Below the pieces are notes generated by a model that was not told the origin of the DNA, did no database searches, and worked only from the letters and a program-made list of their open reading frames with translations. Positions 56,787-64,000 of a stretch of 64,000 nt of DNA are shown one piece after another (positions within the stretch are counted from its first letter, which is position 1; each line of letters opens with the position of its first letter). The position numbers and the translations under genes were made by a program. The stretch is taken from contig NZ_CP149574.1 of NCBI RefSeq assembly GCF_037890675.1, positions 2,518,874 through 2,582,873 of the forward strand. The letters are read 5' to 3'. The DNA comes from Methylovirgula sp. 4M-Z18 (GTDB taxonomy: Bacteria; Pseudomonadota; Alphaproteobacteria; Rhizobiales; Beijerinckiaceae).

Positions 56787-59297
56787 TCAAGACCCGGCCG
56801 GCAGGATGACCGCGAGCAATTGCTGGGCGCTCTGCTTCCAGGTGAACCATGGCATGTCTTTGGACTGCGGCACACGGCCCATCGGGCGTAGGCGAAGCCA
56901 ATTTGTGATCGCGCCCGCCAAGGCGGAAGGGTCTTCTCCCTGAAAATAGAAGGCAAAATCCGATGCGACCTCGCGGAACACGGGAATGTCGCGGGCGATG
57001 ATCGGCAAGCCGTGCTGTGCCGCCTCGATCAGCGGCAAGCCAAAACCCTCGCCCAGGGACGCGGCGATCAGGCAAGTCGACGCGGCGTAGATCTTGTCGA
57101 GATATTCGTCGCTGGCGGCATTGAGCCAGAACAAGCGTTTGTTGCGTTCGCCATGGCTCTCCAAATGGTTGGCGAGCTCATCGACTTGCCATCCCTTCTT
57201 GCCGACCAGCACCAGATTGGCATCGACGCCGCTGGCCCAGAGCCGCTCGAAGGCGGCGATCGTCTGCGCATAGCCTTTGCGCGGTTCGAGCGTGCCGACC
57301 ATCAGGAACGTGGGGCGCTCGGCCAAGGCCGGAAGGATCGACGCGGAGTCCGGCGGCATCCCCATCGTCGGCTGCGAATCGCCGATGTCGGCGCCGAGAT
57401 GGAACCATGTGATGCGCAGCGCCGGATTGCGCTCCGGCACATTGGCCTCGATCCAATCATGCGCCTCATAGGCCACCGCGCGGGAAATGGCGATGATGCC
57501 GTCGAATTTCGCCACGGTGCTCAACCACGGCCCATGCGCCTCGCGCACGACGCGCGAGAACATCTTCGGTAGGAGAAGCGGCAGCAGGTCGTAAACGACG
57601 AAATAGACCGTCACGCCGCGCTCGCGCATCCGGATCAAAGCGCTCTCGTTGGCCTCGACCACATGATGTTGCAGATCGAGACCGAGAAAAACATCGCCGG
57701 CACGCACATCGATGGCGTCGTCACGGCCCTCACGATCGCCCCTGCCCTTTGCCAGCCACCGGTTGGCGCGGCGGTAGCCATGGTCGCCTGTCGCATAGAC
57801 CGGAACGATTGCGACATCGTCCGACGCGAGCAGAAGCAGATTCTTCATCACGCTGCGCACCACGCGCTGAACCCCGGATTTGGAATCGCGTGTATGCAGT
57901 TCGGAAATGTCGACATAAATGTGCCGCCGCCGATCCGCGCGTGGCAGCGCCGTATCAATCCCGGCAGCGATACTCAAGAGATCGCGATCGTTGAGCGTGG
58001 CGTCTGCTGCGATCACCTCGCGCGTCCGCTGAAGCAGGAGGGGCTTCAGAGCCGCCTCATCGGGCGGAGGCGGAGCGGCATGCGCGCTGACATAGGACGT
58101 GATGGCGTCGAGGGCGCGCGTCGCGCTCTGCGCCCAGGAAAATTTCTGGCGCTGCACCTTGCCGAATTCAACCAACCGCCAGCGGTAATCGCCGTCGATC
58201 ACGAGCCGCGCCATCGTCGCGCTGATCGCCTCCGTCGAGAACGGATCGAACATCGCTTCGGGATTGGCAATAACTTCGGGAATACTCGAGAGATTGGCGC
58301 CAATGACCGGCAGATCGAAGGTCATCGCCTCGAGCGCCGGAAGGCCGAAGCCCTCGCTATAGGAGGGAAAAACGAAGCCGAGCGCCGCGCTGAACAATCC
58401 GAACAGAACCGCATCCTCGACATAGCCGGTGAAAACGACGCGCCCCTCGGCAAGGCCGAGACCGGCCGCCCGCTGGTGCAGCTCGGCGATATGGACATCC
58501 GGCATTTTGCCGGCGAGGACCAGTTGGCAGGCGTTGCGGACCTCCGCCGGCATCATCGCATAGGCGTCGATGAGGCGCGGCAGGTTTTTGCGTGTATCCG
58601 ATCCGCCGCAATAGAGCAGGAAGGGCTGCCGGATGCCAAACTCCGCGCAGCAGTCGCTGGCCGCCTCGAGATCGGCAACCGTCATCTCGCTCACCGCGCC
58701 GGAGATATTCACGACCGCCTGCGGTGCGACCGCCAGGAGATCGAGCGCTTCGCGACGGGTATAGTCGGAAATTGCGAGCAGCAATTGGGCGCGCTTCAGG
58801 TGCTCGATTTTGCCGTGGTACCAATCCCGATGCATCCGGCTCTCGAGATATTCCTCGCGATAGCGCAGCGGAATGAGGTCGTAGAGAATGACCGCGGTCG
58901 GAATGTTCGGCAGCAAGGCGCCGATGCTCCCGGTCGAATCGTCCGCCAGGCCCGAAAATAGATCAGTGACCAGAACGAGATCGGGCCGGAGCGAGGCCAA
59001 AAACGCTTCGCGGATCAGTTCGGATGCGTGCCGGCGTCCCCCGCCCGCATGATCGAATTGCGACGTGTTGACGAGCCCGTCCCAGACACGAATCGCGCTT
59101 TGCGGCAGATCGGCGCCGAACTCGGCGCGCAGCGGCAGGAGGCTCTCCGGCAAGGCGCCGTTCAAGGCAAGCACGATCTCTATCCCGCGCCTTTTGGCCT
59201 CGGCGATCAGGGCCTTGGTGAAGTCCTTGGTATAGCGGCCGATGCCGCGGAACCGGCTCTCGTTCTGCGCGCCTTGCAGATCGACGACAATACGCAT
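56787..59297 (-). CDS. Tandem GT-B (family 4) glycosyltransferase
   Basis: An 836-residue protein with two glycosyltransferase-4 domains. The first has VVDLQGAQNESRFRGIGRYT at the N-terminus and the EX7E motif YSEGFGLPALE near residue 310; the second, after residue 480, has a nucleotide-sugar EX7E motif GEGFGLPLIE near residue 745. Both catalytic motifs are intact. It may add two sugars to a surface polysaccharide. The rfb rhamnose operon is 8 kb away, so a link is only possible. Confidence 0.9.
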   Translation of the reverse strand: MRIVVDLQGAQNESRFRGIGRYTKDFTKALIAEAKRRGIEIVLALNGALPESLLPLRAEFGADLPQSAIRVWDGLVNTSQFDHAGGGRRHASELIREAFLASLRPDLVLVTDLFSGLADDSTGSIGALLPNIPTAVILYDLIPLRYREEYLESRMHRDWYHGKIEHLKRAQLLLAISDYTRREALDLLAVAPQAVVNISGAVSEMTVADLEAASDCCAEFGIRQPFLLYCGGSDTRKNLPRLIDAYAMMPAEVRNACQLVLAGKMPDVHIAELHQRAAGLGLAEGRVVFTGYVEDAVLFGLFSAALGFVFPSYSEGFGLPALEAMTFDLPVIGANLSSIPEVIANPEAMFDPFSTEAISATMARLVIDGDYRWRLVEFGKVQRQKFSWAQSATRALDAITSYVSAHAAPPPPDEAALKPLLLQRTREVIAADATLNDRDLLSIAAGIDTALPRADRRRHIYVDISELHTRDSKSGVQRVVRSVMKNLLLLASDDVAIVPVYATGDHGYRRANRWLAKGRGDREGRDDAIDVRAGDVFLGLDLQHHVVEANESALIRMRERGVTVYFVVYDLLPLLLPKMFSRVVREAHGPWLSTVAKFDGIIAISRAVAYEAHDWIEANVPERNPALRITWFHLGADIGDSQPTMGMPPDSASILPALAERPTFLMVGTLEPRKGYAQTIAAFERLWASGVDANLVLVGKKGWQVDELANHLESHGERNKRLFWLNAASDEYLDKIYAASTCLIAASLGEGFGLPLIEAAQHGLPIIARDIPVFREVASDFAFYFQGEDPSALAGAITNWLRLRPMGRVPQSKDMPWFTWKQSAQQLLAVILPAGS

Positions 59298-59302
59298 CCC
59301 AA

Positions 59303-59599
59303 TCAGGATCCGGACGGTTTCTGCCGCAGCTCGGCATAGATCGACCGGCCGCGGGCGGTCAGATCGTCGACCGTCAGGATGAGCGTGGCGCGCTGTTCGA
59401 TGGGGCGTAAGATCAGCCGCCGGATCTTGTCCTGCACCGACTGCGGCAAAGCGTCGTAAAGTTTATTGGTGGCCTGCCGGATCAAGGCCTGGTTGCGGGC
59501 CCGTGCCACCAGGGATCGAATTGCCCGCTTGAGGGCAGTTCCCGGCGAGCGGACGACCTCGGCGCCGAATTGCGGCAACTTGGCGAGCAGACCGGACAT
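59303..59599 (-). CDS. Small hypothetical protein ahead of the glycosyltransferase
   Basis: A 98-residue product I do not recognise: MSGLLAKLPQFGAEVVRSP, then a basic, mostly helical body with Arg, Lys and Gln and no signal peptide or clear membrane segment. Its stop is five bases before the glycosyltransferase ATG, and it is followed by no terminator, so the two are likely an operon. GGAACG precedes the ATG. Coding is supported by position rather than by family. Confidence 0.6.
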   Translation of the reverse strand: MSGLLAKLPQFGAEVVRSPGTALKRAIRSLVARARNQALIRQATNKLYDALPQSVQDKIRRLILRPIEQRATLILTVDDLTARGRSIYAELRQKPSGS

Positions 59600-59769
59600 G
59601 CGTTCCTTTCACGATTCACGCGACGCCCATCCGGCATGCGGAAAAGGCGGCAGCGGGCTGGCAACCATTTCAAAAGCCGCTTACCGCATCTTGCCACGCC
59701 TGGCTAGGTCTCGCCAGAGGTTCCCGCACGGCGACCAGAAAACTCTATAAATCAATAGGTTGCGAAGTT

Positions 59770-59844
59770 TGGCAGGGGTGGAGGGACTCGAACCCCCATT
59801 ACCGGTTTTGGAGACCGGTGCTCTAACCATTGAACTACACCCCT
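59770..59844 (-). tRNA. tRNA-Trp (anticodon CCA)
   Basis: Folds to a standard cloverleaf: 7-bp acceptor (AGGGGTG with CACCCCT), D arm, anticodon stem CCGGT/ACCGG with loop CTCCAAA (anticodon CCA), T arm with TTCGAGT, and an encoded CCA. In many bacteria this gene sits next to secE; here it is 17 kb away. No second copy of its 3' end was found in the window. Confidence 0.95.
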
Positions 59845-60048
59845 AGAGCGTGCCGGTAATGCCGTATCTCGCGCGACGTTGCAAGCCCCGTGTTGAAAAA
59901 AGTCAGCGTCGCCGCCTCCGGCCGGGGAATTGCCATCCGGACCGCATATCGGCCCCTCGCCGCTTGCGCTTCACAGCCCTCGGCCCCTTGGGCAACATGG
60001 GCGTCGCCCATTCCGCGGTTTCGCATCCCCCACTTCGAGGCTGGCCCC

Positions 60049-60333
60049 GTGCTTTTCATGATCATCGAGACATTCGACAATGACGACATGCTCCCGGTTT
60101 ACCGGCGCGCGCGTGACCATGGCCGCGGCCTCCCCGAGGGCGTAACCTATATCAACAGCTGGATCGAACCCAGTTTCAGGCGCTGTTTTCAGCTCATGGA
60201 CTGCAACGACGCGCGCCTGCTGCAGCAATGGGTCTTGCACTGGCGCGGTACGGGCGCCCATTTCGAGATCGTGCCTGTCGTGGAAAGCGCCGAAACCCGC
60301 CGGATCGTCGAGCCATTCCTAGACGCGCCATAA
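60049..60333 (+). CDS. DUF3303-type small protein
   Basis: A 94-residue protein of the DUF3303 family with no known function. It has LFMIIETFDNDDMLPVYRRAR, VTYINSWIEPSFRRCFQLMDCNDARLLQQW and HFEIVPVV. The start GTG at 60049 (GAGG upstream) is preferred, with an ATG three codons on as an alternative; the frame reads 53 codons further upstream but those residues do not fit the family. Confidence 0.78.
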   Translation: MLFMIIETFDNDDMLPVYRRARDHGRGLPEGVTYINSWIEPSFRRCFQLMDCNDARLLQQWVLHWRGTGAHFEIVPVVESAETRRIVEPFLDAP

Positions 60334-60519
60334 CGGCGCGGGCGTGTCGGCGCCCGCGAATCGAGAGGCACACAGGACATGGACAAAGGCGGCTGTTTAC
60401 GATAAGAACAAAACATGAATATATACCAGTCTAGAAGAAACGCCCGCGTGCGTAGCGGCGCGGCGGGCAGGGGGTTGTGTGGCCCGCGATGAGGAAAGCG
60501 CAACATAAAATAAAAATTT

Positions 60520-60547
60520 TTGAAATCAAACTAATAGAGCGTATTCT
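60520..60547 (+). promoter_or_regulatory. Candidate promoter before puuD in an AT-rich patch
   Basis: TTGAAA is separated by 16 bases from TATTCT inside an AT-rich patch (60505-60575) that contrasts with the GC-rich flanks. A perfect TATAAT is also present at 60566. Either could drive puuD, about 150-170 bases downstream. The gap 60334-60718 shows no supported gene; a minus-strand frame there has no family or composition support. Confidence 0.4.
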
Positions 60548-60718
60548 CTTTATTTTTCAAATACTTATAATAGAGTAGGCCCGATCGATACCGCACCCCG
60601 CCGGCAACGCCGGACTCCATTTTTCGGTTTCCTTTGAAGGTACTAGCGCAAAATGCTGCAGGAGATTGCACGCGGGTTGCGTTAGTCTGACTCCCGCGAG
60701 ACGAATGGAGACGGGAGA

Positions 60719-61978
60719 ATGGATACCGTAGTTCTGGAATGGGGTAGTCTGCTGTTGCGGTGGACGCATGTGGTCGCTGGCATCGCGTGGATCGGCTCAT
60801 CCTTTTATTTCATGCATCTGGACGCGAGCCTTCGGCCGACGTCGGAATTTCCGGCCGGCAAGGGCGGCGTCGCCTGGGAGGTGCACGGCGGCGGTTTCTA
60901 TGAGGTGCGCAAATATCTGGTCGCGCCGGACCAATTGCCCAAGGAGCTGATCTGGCACAAATGGCAATCCTATTCGACCTGGATTTCGGGCTTCTTCCTG
61001 CTCTGCTGGGTCTATTACGGCCAATCGCAGCTTTATCTGATCGACCCATCGATCCAGCCGCTATCGCCGTTGGAAGCTGCGGCGATCGGCATCGGCGGTC
61101 TGGCCGCCGGCTGGGTCATCTACGACCAATTGTGCAAATCAGCGCTCGGCAAGAATGAGGTGGCGCTCGCCGCCGTCGGCTTCGCCTACATCATTTTCAT
61201 GGCGTGGTGTTTCCAGCACGTGTTCTCCGGGCGCGGCGCCTTCAACCACACCGGCGCGTTGATGGCGACGATGATGACCGGCAACGTGTTCTTCGTCATC
61301 ATCCCGAACCAGCGCAAAGTGGTCGCCGATCTCGTTGCCGGCCGCACGCCGGATCCGGCTCTCGGCAAGCAGGCCAAGCAGCGCTCGACGCACAACAATT
61401 ACCTCACCCTGCCCGTCCTGTTCCTGATGCTGTCGAACCATTATCCGCTGACCTGGTCGACGCCCTACGCCTATATCGTCGTTGGTCTGGTGCTGATCGC
61501 CGGCGCTCTGATCCGCCACTATTACAACGTGAGCCATGCGGGCAAGGGCTATCCGTGGTGGACCTGGCTGGTGGCCGCCCTCGCCATCTGGACCGCAATC
61601 TGGATCAGCATGACCTCTTCCCCCGGAGGCCGCGAAATGCTCGGCCTGGCGCCTGCTCCCCAGCAGGCGGCCCAAGCCCCCACGATGAGCGCGGACGAAA
61701 AACCGCTGTTCACTCAAGCCGCGCAGATCATCAACGCCCGCTGTGCCATGTGCCATGCGGCCGAGCCGGTGCAGCAAGGCATCGGCATCGCGCCGAAGGG
61801 CGTTCGCCTCGATAATGACGCGCAGATCTGGAAACAGGCCCGCGCGATCCGTGTCGAGGCGGTGGCCACCCATGCGATGCCGCCGAACAACCTCACCGAA
61901 ATGACTCAGGAGGAGCGCCAGAAAGTGGCGCTCTGGCTGCATGTGCACGAGATGAGCAACGGCGCAGGGGCGCAATGA
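60719..61978 (+). CDS. puuD: Membrane urate oxidase PuuD with C-terminal cytochrome c
   Basis: Oxidises urate in the inner membrane, passing electrons to the respiratory chain. The 419-residue product has about eight membrane segments in the first 300 residues, with conserved HVVAGIAWIGSSFYFMHLD and FNHTGALMATMMTGNVFFVIIPNQRK, and a C-terminal cytochrome c with Cys342-x-x-Cys345-His346 and a likely axial Met387 (HAMPPNN). All haem residues are present. It stops one base before the deaminase gene. Confidence 0.93.
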   Translation: MDTVVLEWGSLLLRWTHVVAGIAWIGSSFYFMHLDASLRPTSEFPAGKGGVAWEVHGGGFYEVRKYLVAPDQLPKELIWHKWQSYSTWISGFFLLCWVYYGQSQLYLIDPSIQPLSPLEAAAIGIGGLAAGWVIYDQLCKSALGKNEVALAAVGFAYIIFMAWCFQHVFSGRGAFNHTGALMATMMTGNVFFVIIPNQRKVVADLVAGRTPDPALGKQAKQRSTHNNYLTLPVLFLMLSNHYPLTWSTPYAYIVVGLVLIAGALIRHYYNVSHAGKGYPWWTWLVAALAIWTAIWISMTSSPGGREMLGLAPAPQQAAQAPTMSADEKPLFTQAAQIINARCAMCHAAEPVQQGIGIAPKGVRLDNDAQIWKQARAIRVEAVATHAMPPNNLTEMTQEERQKVALWLHVHEMSNGAGAQ

Positions 61979-61979
61979 T

Positions 61980-63323
61980 ATGCCGAAACGTCTCTGGCTC
62001 AAGCAACCGCTCGCCATTCTTGCCCAAGATGCCGGCAATGGCCTGGTGATCGAAGGCAGCCGAATTGTCGAAGTGCTGGGGACCAACCAAGGACCGACAC
62101 AGCCGGTCGATGCGACCTTCGATGCGTCGCGCCACGTGGTGCTGCCGGGTCTCGTCAACACCCATCACCACTTCTATCAAACGCTCACCCGCGCCCACCC
62201 GAGTGCGATCAACAAGGAATTGTTTCCCTGGCTGCAGGCGCTCTATCCGATCTGGTCGCGGCTCGATCCGGATACGTTCCGCATCGCCGTGCGCCTTGCG
62301 CTCGTGGAATTGCTGCTCTCCGGCTGCACGACGGCGGCGGACCATCATTATCTTTTCCCGGCCAGCCTCAAGGATGCGATCGACATCGAGGCGGATGAGG
62401 CCAAGCGCCTCGGCCTGCGCATGACGATCTCGCGCGGCTCGATGAACCTGTCGCAAAAGGATGGCGGCCTGCCGCCCGATTCCGTCGTGCAGGATGCCGA
62501 CACGATTCTCTCCGACAGCGAGCGCGTCCTCAACCTCTTCCACGACCGCTCGGAAGGCGCTTACACGCAAATCGCCCTCGCGCCGTGCTCCCCCTTCTCG
62601 GTCGACAAGAAGCTGATGCAGGACAGTGCGGCCCTCGCAGCGCGTTTCGATGCGCCGCTGCACACCCATCTCGCCGAGACCGAAGACGAAGACCGCTTCT
62701 GCGAAAGCGTCTATGGCTGCCGGCCGATCGAACTGCTCGAGGAAACCGGCTGGCTGCGCCCGCGCACCTGGCTCGCCCATGGCATTCATTTCACCGCCGA
62801 CGATTGCACGAAACTCGGCCGCCACGGCGTCGGCGTGTGCCACTGTCCGACCTCGAATGCGGTGCTTGCGTCGGGCTTCTGCCGCACGCGCGAATTGGAA
62901 CAGGCGGGCGCTCCGCTCGGCCTCGGCGTTGACGGATCCGCGTCGAACGATTCCTCCAACATGCTGGAGGCGCTGCGCCATGCGCTGATGCTCAACCGCC
63001 TGCACTACAAATCCGCGTCGGCGATCACCCATTTCGACGTGCTGCGCTGGGCGACGGAAGGCTCCGCGCGCTGCCTGGGGCGCAGCGACATCGGCCAAAT
63101 TGCACCCGGCAAACAGGCGGATCTCGCGCTCTTCACGCTGGATGAGTTGCGCTTCTCGGGCAGTCACGACCCGCTCGCCGCCCTCGTCCTGTGCGGTGCG
63201 CACCGGGCCGACCGCGTGATGGTCGGCGGCGACTGGCGCGTGGTGGACGGCATGCCGGTCGGGATCGATCTCGTCGCGCTGCGCGAAGCGCACACGAAGG
63301 CAGCGGAGAAGTTTAGGGATTAG
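61980..63323 (+). CDS. 8-oxoguanine deaminase (amidohydrolase family)
   Basis: Amidohydrolase of 447 residues. It has the metal-binding NTHHHFYQTLTRAHP (His62 and His64), HTHLAETEDED, HGIHF and VDGSASNDSSNM, a pattern characteristic of 8-oxoguanine deaminases, which make urate and ammonia. The position one base after puuD fits, since urate is the next enzyme's substrate. It could instead act on related triazines or pterins, but the context favours purines. Confidence 0.86.
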   Translation: MPKRLWLKQPLAILAQDAGNGLVIEGSRIVEVLGTNQGPTQPVDATFDASRHVVLPGLVNTHHHFYQTLTRAHPSAINKELFPWLQALYPIWSRLDPDTFRIAVRLALVELLLSGCTTAADHHYLFPASLKDAIDIEADEAKRLGLRMTISRGSMNLSQKDGGLPPDSVVQDADTILSDSERVLNLFHDRSEGAYTQIALAPCSPFSVDKKLMQDSAALAARFDAPLHTHLAETEDEDRFCESVYGCRPIELLEETGWLRPRTWLAHGIHFTADDCTKLGRHGVGVCHCPTSNAVLASGFCRTRELEQAGAPLGLGVDGSASNDSSNMLEALRHALMLNRLHYKSASAITHFDVLRWATEGSARCLGRSDIGQIAPGKQADLALFTLDELRFSGSHDPLAALVLCGAHRADRVMVGGDWRVVDGMPVGIDLVALREAHTKAAEKFRD

Positions 63324-63331
63324 TCTCTGAT

Positions 63332-63363
63332 CCCTTCTCCCGCGCTATTGCGTGGGAGAAGGG
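63332..63363. terminator. Palindrome between convergent purine genes
   Basis: A 14-bp stem (arms 63332-63345 and 63350-63363, one G-T pair, four-base loop) lies between the stops of the two deaminase genes. It has no T-run, so it could be a factor-aided two-way terminator or an extragenic palindrome. Confidence 0.5.
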
Positions 63364-63370
63364 CGCGCTC

Positions 63371-64000
63371 TCAGACCTTGTTCCCCGCGACATAAGTCGC
63401 CTTCACATTCCGATCGTCGCCCATCATCATCAGGATGAACAGTTCTTCGGCTATGTCGCCGTGAACGCTTTCCATGCGGTGCTGCATCGCCGGCGTCGCG
63501 CGGGCATCGAGCACGACGATATCGGCCTCGCGGCCCGGCTCCAGCGTCCCGATCTTGTCGCCGAGCCCCAGCGTCAGTGCATTGCCGCGCGTCATCATGT
63601 GGAAGGCCGCCAGCGCCGGCCAGCTCTGCTGCTGCAATTGCAGAATCTTGTAGGCTTCCGCCGCGGTGCGCAGCATCGAATAGGACGTGCCGCCGCCGAC
63701 ATCGGTGGCGATGCTCACCTTGACCGGACGCGGACCATTCTTCAACCGCGCCATGTTGAACAGGCCCGACCCCAGGAACAGATTCGACGTCGGGCAGAAG
63801 GCCGCGATCGAGTTCGAGCCGCTCAGCGCCGCAACTTCCTCATCCTCCAGATGCACGCAATGGCCGAAGATCGATTTCGGCCCGAGAAGGCCGTAGTGCT
63901 CGTAAATCCCCGTATAGCTCGTCAGCTTCGGAAACAGGGTTTTCACATAGGCGATCTCGTTCACGTTCTCGCACAAATGGGTCTGCACATAGACGTCAGG
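63371..64000 (-). CDS. guaD: Guanine deaminase, N-terminus cut by window edge
   Basis: Converts guanine to xanthine. The visible 209 residues start in frame at base 64000 with DVYVQTHLCENVNEI and include IFGHCVHLEDEEVAALSG, AFCPTSNLFLGSGLF, and SIATDVGGGTSYSMLRTAAEAYK, all typical of GuaD. The N-terminal metal site lies outside the window. It is convergent with the 8-oxoguanine deaminase gene. Confidence 0.9.
   Translation of the reverse strand, partial: PDVYVQTHLCENVNEIAYVKTLFPKLTSYTGIYEHYGLLGPKSIFGHCVHLEDEEVAALSGSNSIAAFCPTSNLFLGSGLFNMARLKNGPRPVKVSIATDVGGGTSYSMLRTAAEAYKILQLQQQSWPALAAFHMMTRGNALTLGLGDKIGTLEPGREADIVVLDARATPAMQHRMESVHGDIAEELFILMMMGDDRNVKATYVAGNKV

Noticed and set aside
59770-59844. 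tRNA-Trp as a genomic-island attachment site
   Set aside because: No direct repeat of its 3' end and no integrase gene were found in the window.
59890-60048. N-terminal extension of the DUF3303 frame
   Set aside because: The DUF3303 family begins at LFMIIE; the upstream residues are low complexity and a GTG with GAGG upstream gives the usual start.
60531-60800. An 89-codon minus-strand frame before puuD
   Set aside because: It crosses the AT-rich promoter region and the 5' end of puuD and resembles no family.

Overview
The window looks like chromosomal DNA of an alphaproteobacterium, probably of the order Hyphomicrobiales (Rhizobiales). Evidence: GC-rich coding with strong third-position GC; a fused str-S10-spc-alpha cluster without rpmJ between secY and rpsM and with a degP-type gene after rplQ; a 66-residue SecE with one membrane segment; TTGAC-type promoters; and small secreted proteins with the GCG/CRPN-type signature. 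I cannot name the genus from this sequence alone.

Region 1 (1-20.7 kb, all minus strand) is one continuous translation cluster, transcribed right to left: rpsL, rpsG, fusA, tuf, rpsJ, rplC, rplD, rplW, rplB, rpsS, rplV, rpsC, rplP, rpmC, rpsQ, rplN, rplX, rplE, rpsN, rpsH, rplF, rplR, rpsE, rpmD, rplO, secY, adk, rpsM, rpsK, rpoA, rplQ. A good promoter lies before rpsL, a second candidate sits in the rpsQ-rplN gap, and a clear terminator follows rplQ. A DegP/HtrA serine protease runs off the left edge.

Region 2 (20.8-25.9 kb) holds an MFS transporter with panB and panC (pantothenate synthesis), a multi-hairpin element, and a ThuA/dehydrogenase pair.

Region 3 (25.9-42.8 kb) is the beta cluster, in two separate pieces: rplJ-rplL-rpoB-rpoC and secE-nusG-rplK-rplA. 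About 5 kb of unrelated genes separates them (MHS transporter, TSUP permease, SAM methyltransferase, Mrr-type restriction enzyme). Each piece has its own promoter, and the two share an identical 15-mer over the -35 region. The sequence also shows candidate L1 and L10 autoregulatory leaders and a long stem between rplL and rpoB.

Region 4 (42.8-59.8 kb) is accessory and cell-envelope material: a SIMPL-domain protein, a beta-lactamase-fold protein with altered catalytic motifs, the rfbACBD operon for dTDP-L-rhamnose, a Pro/Gly/Tyr-rich lipoprotein, ada translationally coupled to a 2OG-Fe(II) oxygenase, a CYTH phosphatase, two paralogous small secreted proteins, an L,D-transpeptidase, a CLC channel, an old-yellow-enzyme reductase, a 269-bp cloverleaf-forming inverted-repeat element, a tandem glycosyltransferase, and tRNA-Trp.

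Region 5 (59.9-64 kb) is a purine-degradation locus: the membrane urate oxidase PuuD with a C-terminal cytochrome c, an 8-oxoguanine deaminase, and a partial guanine deaminase. Together these could feed guanine and oxidised guanine into urate breakdown.

No CRISPR array, rRNA, prophage or complete insertion sequence was seen.
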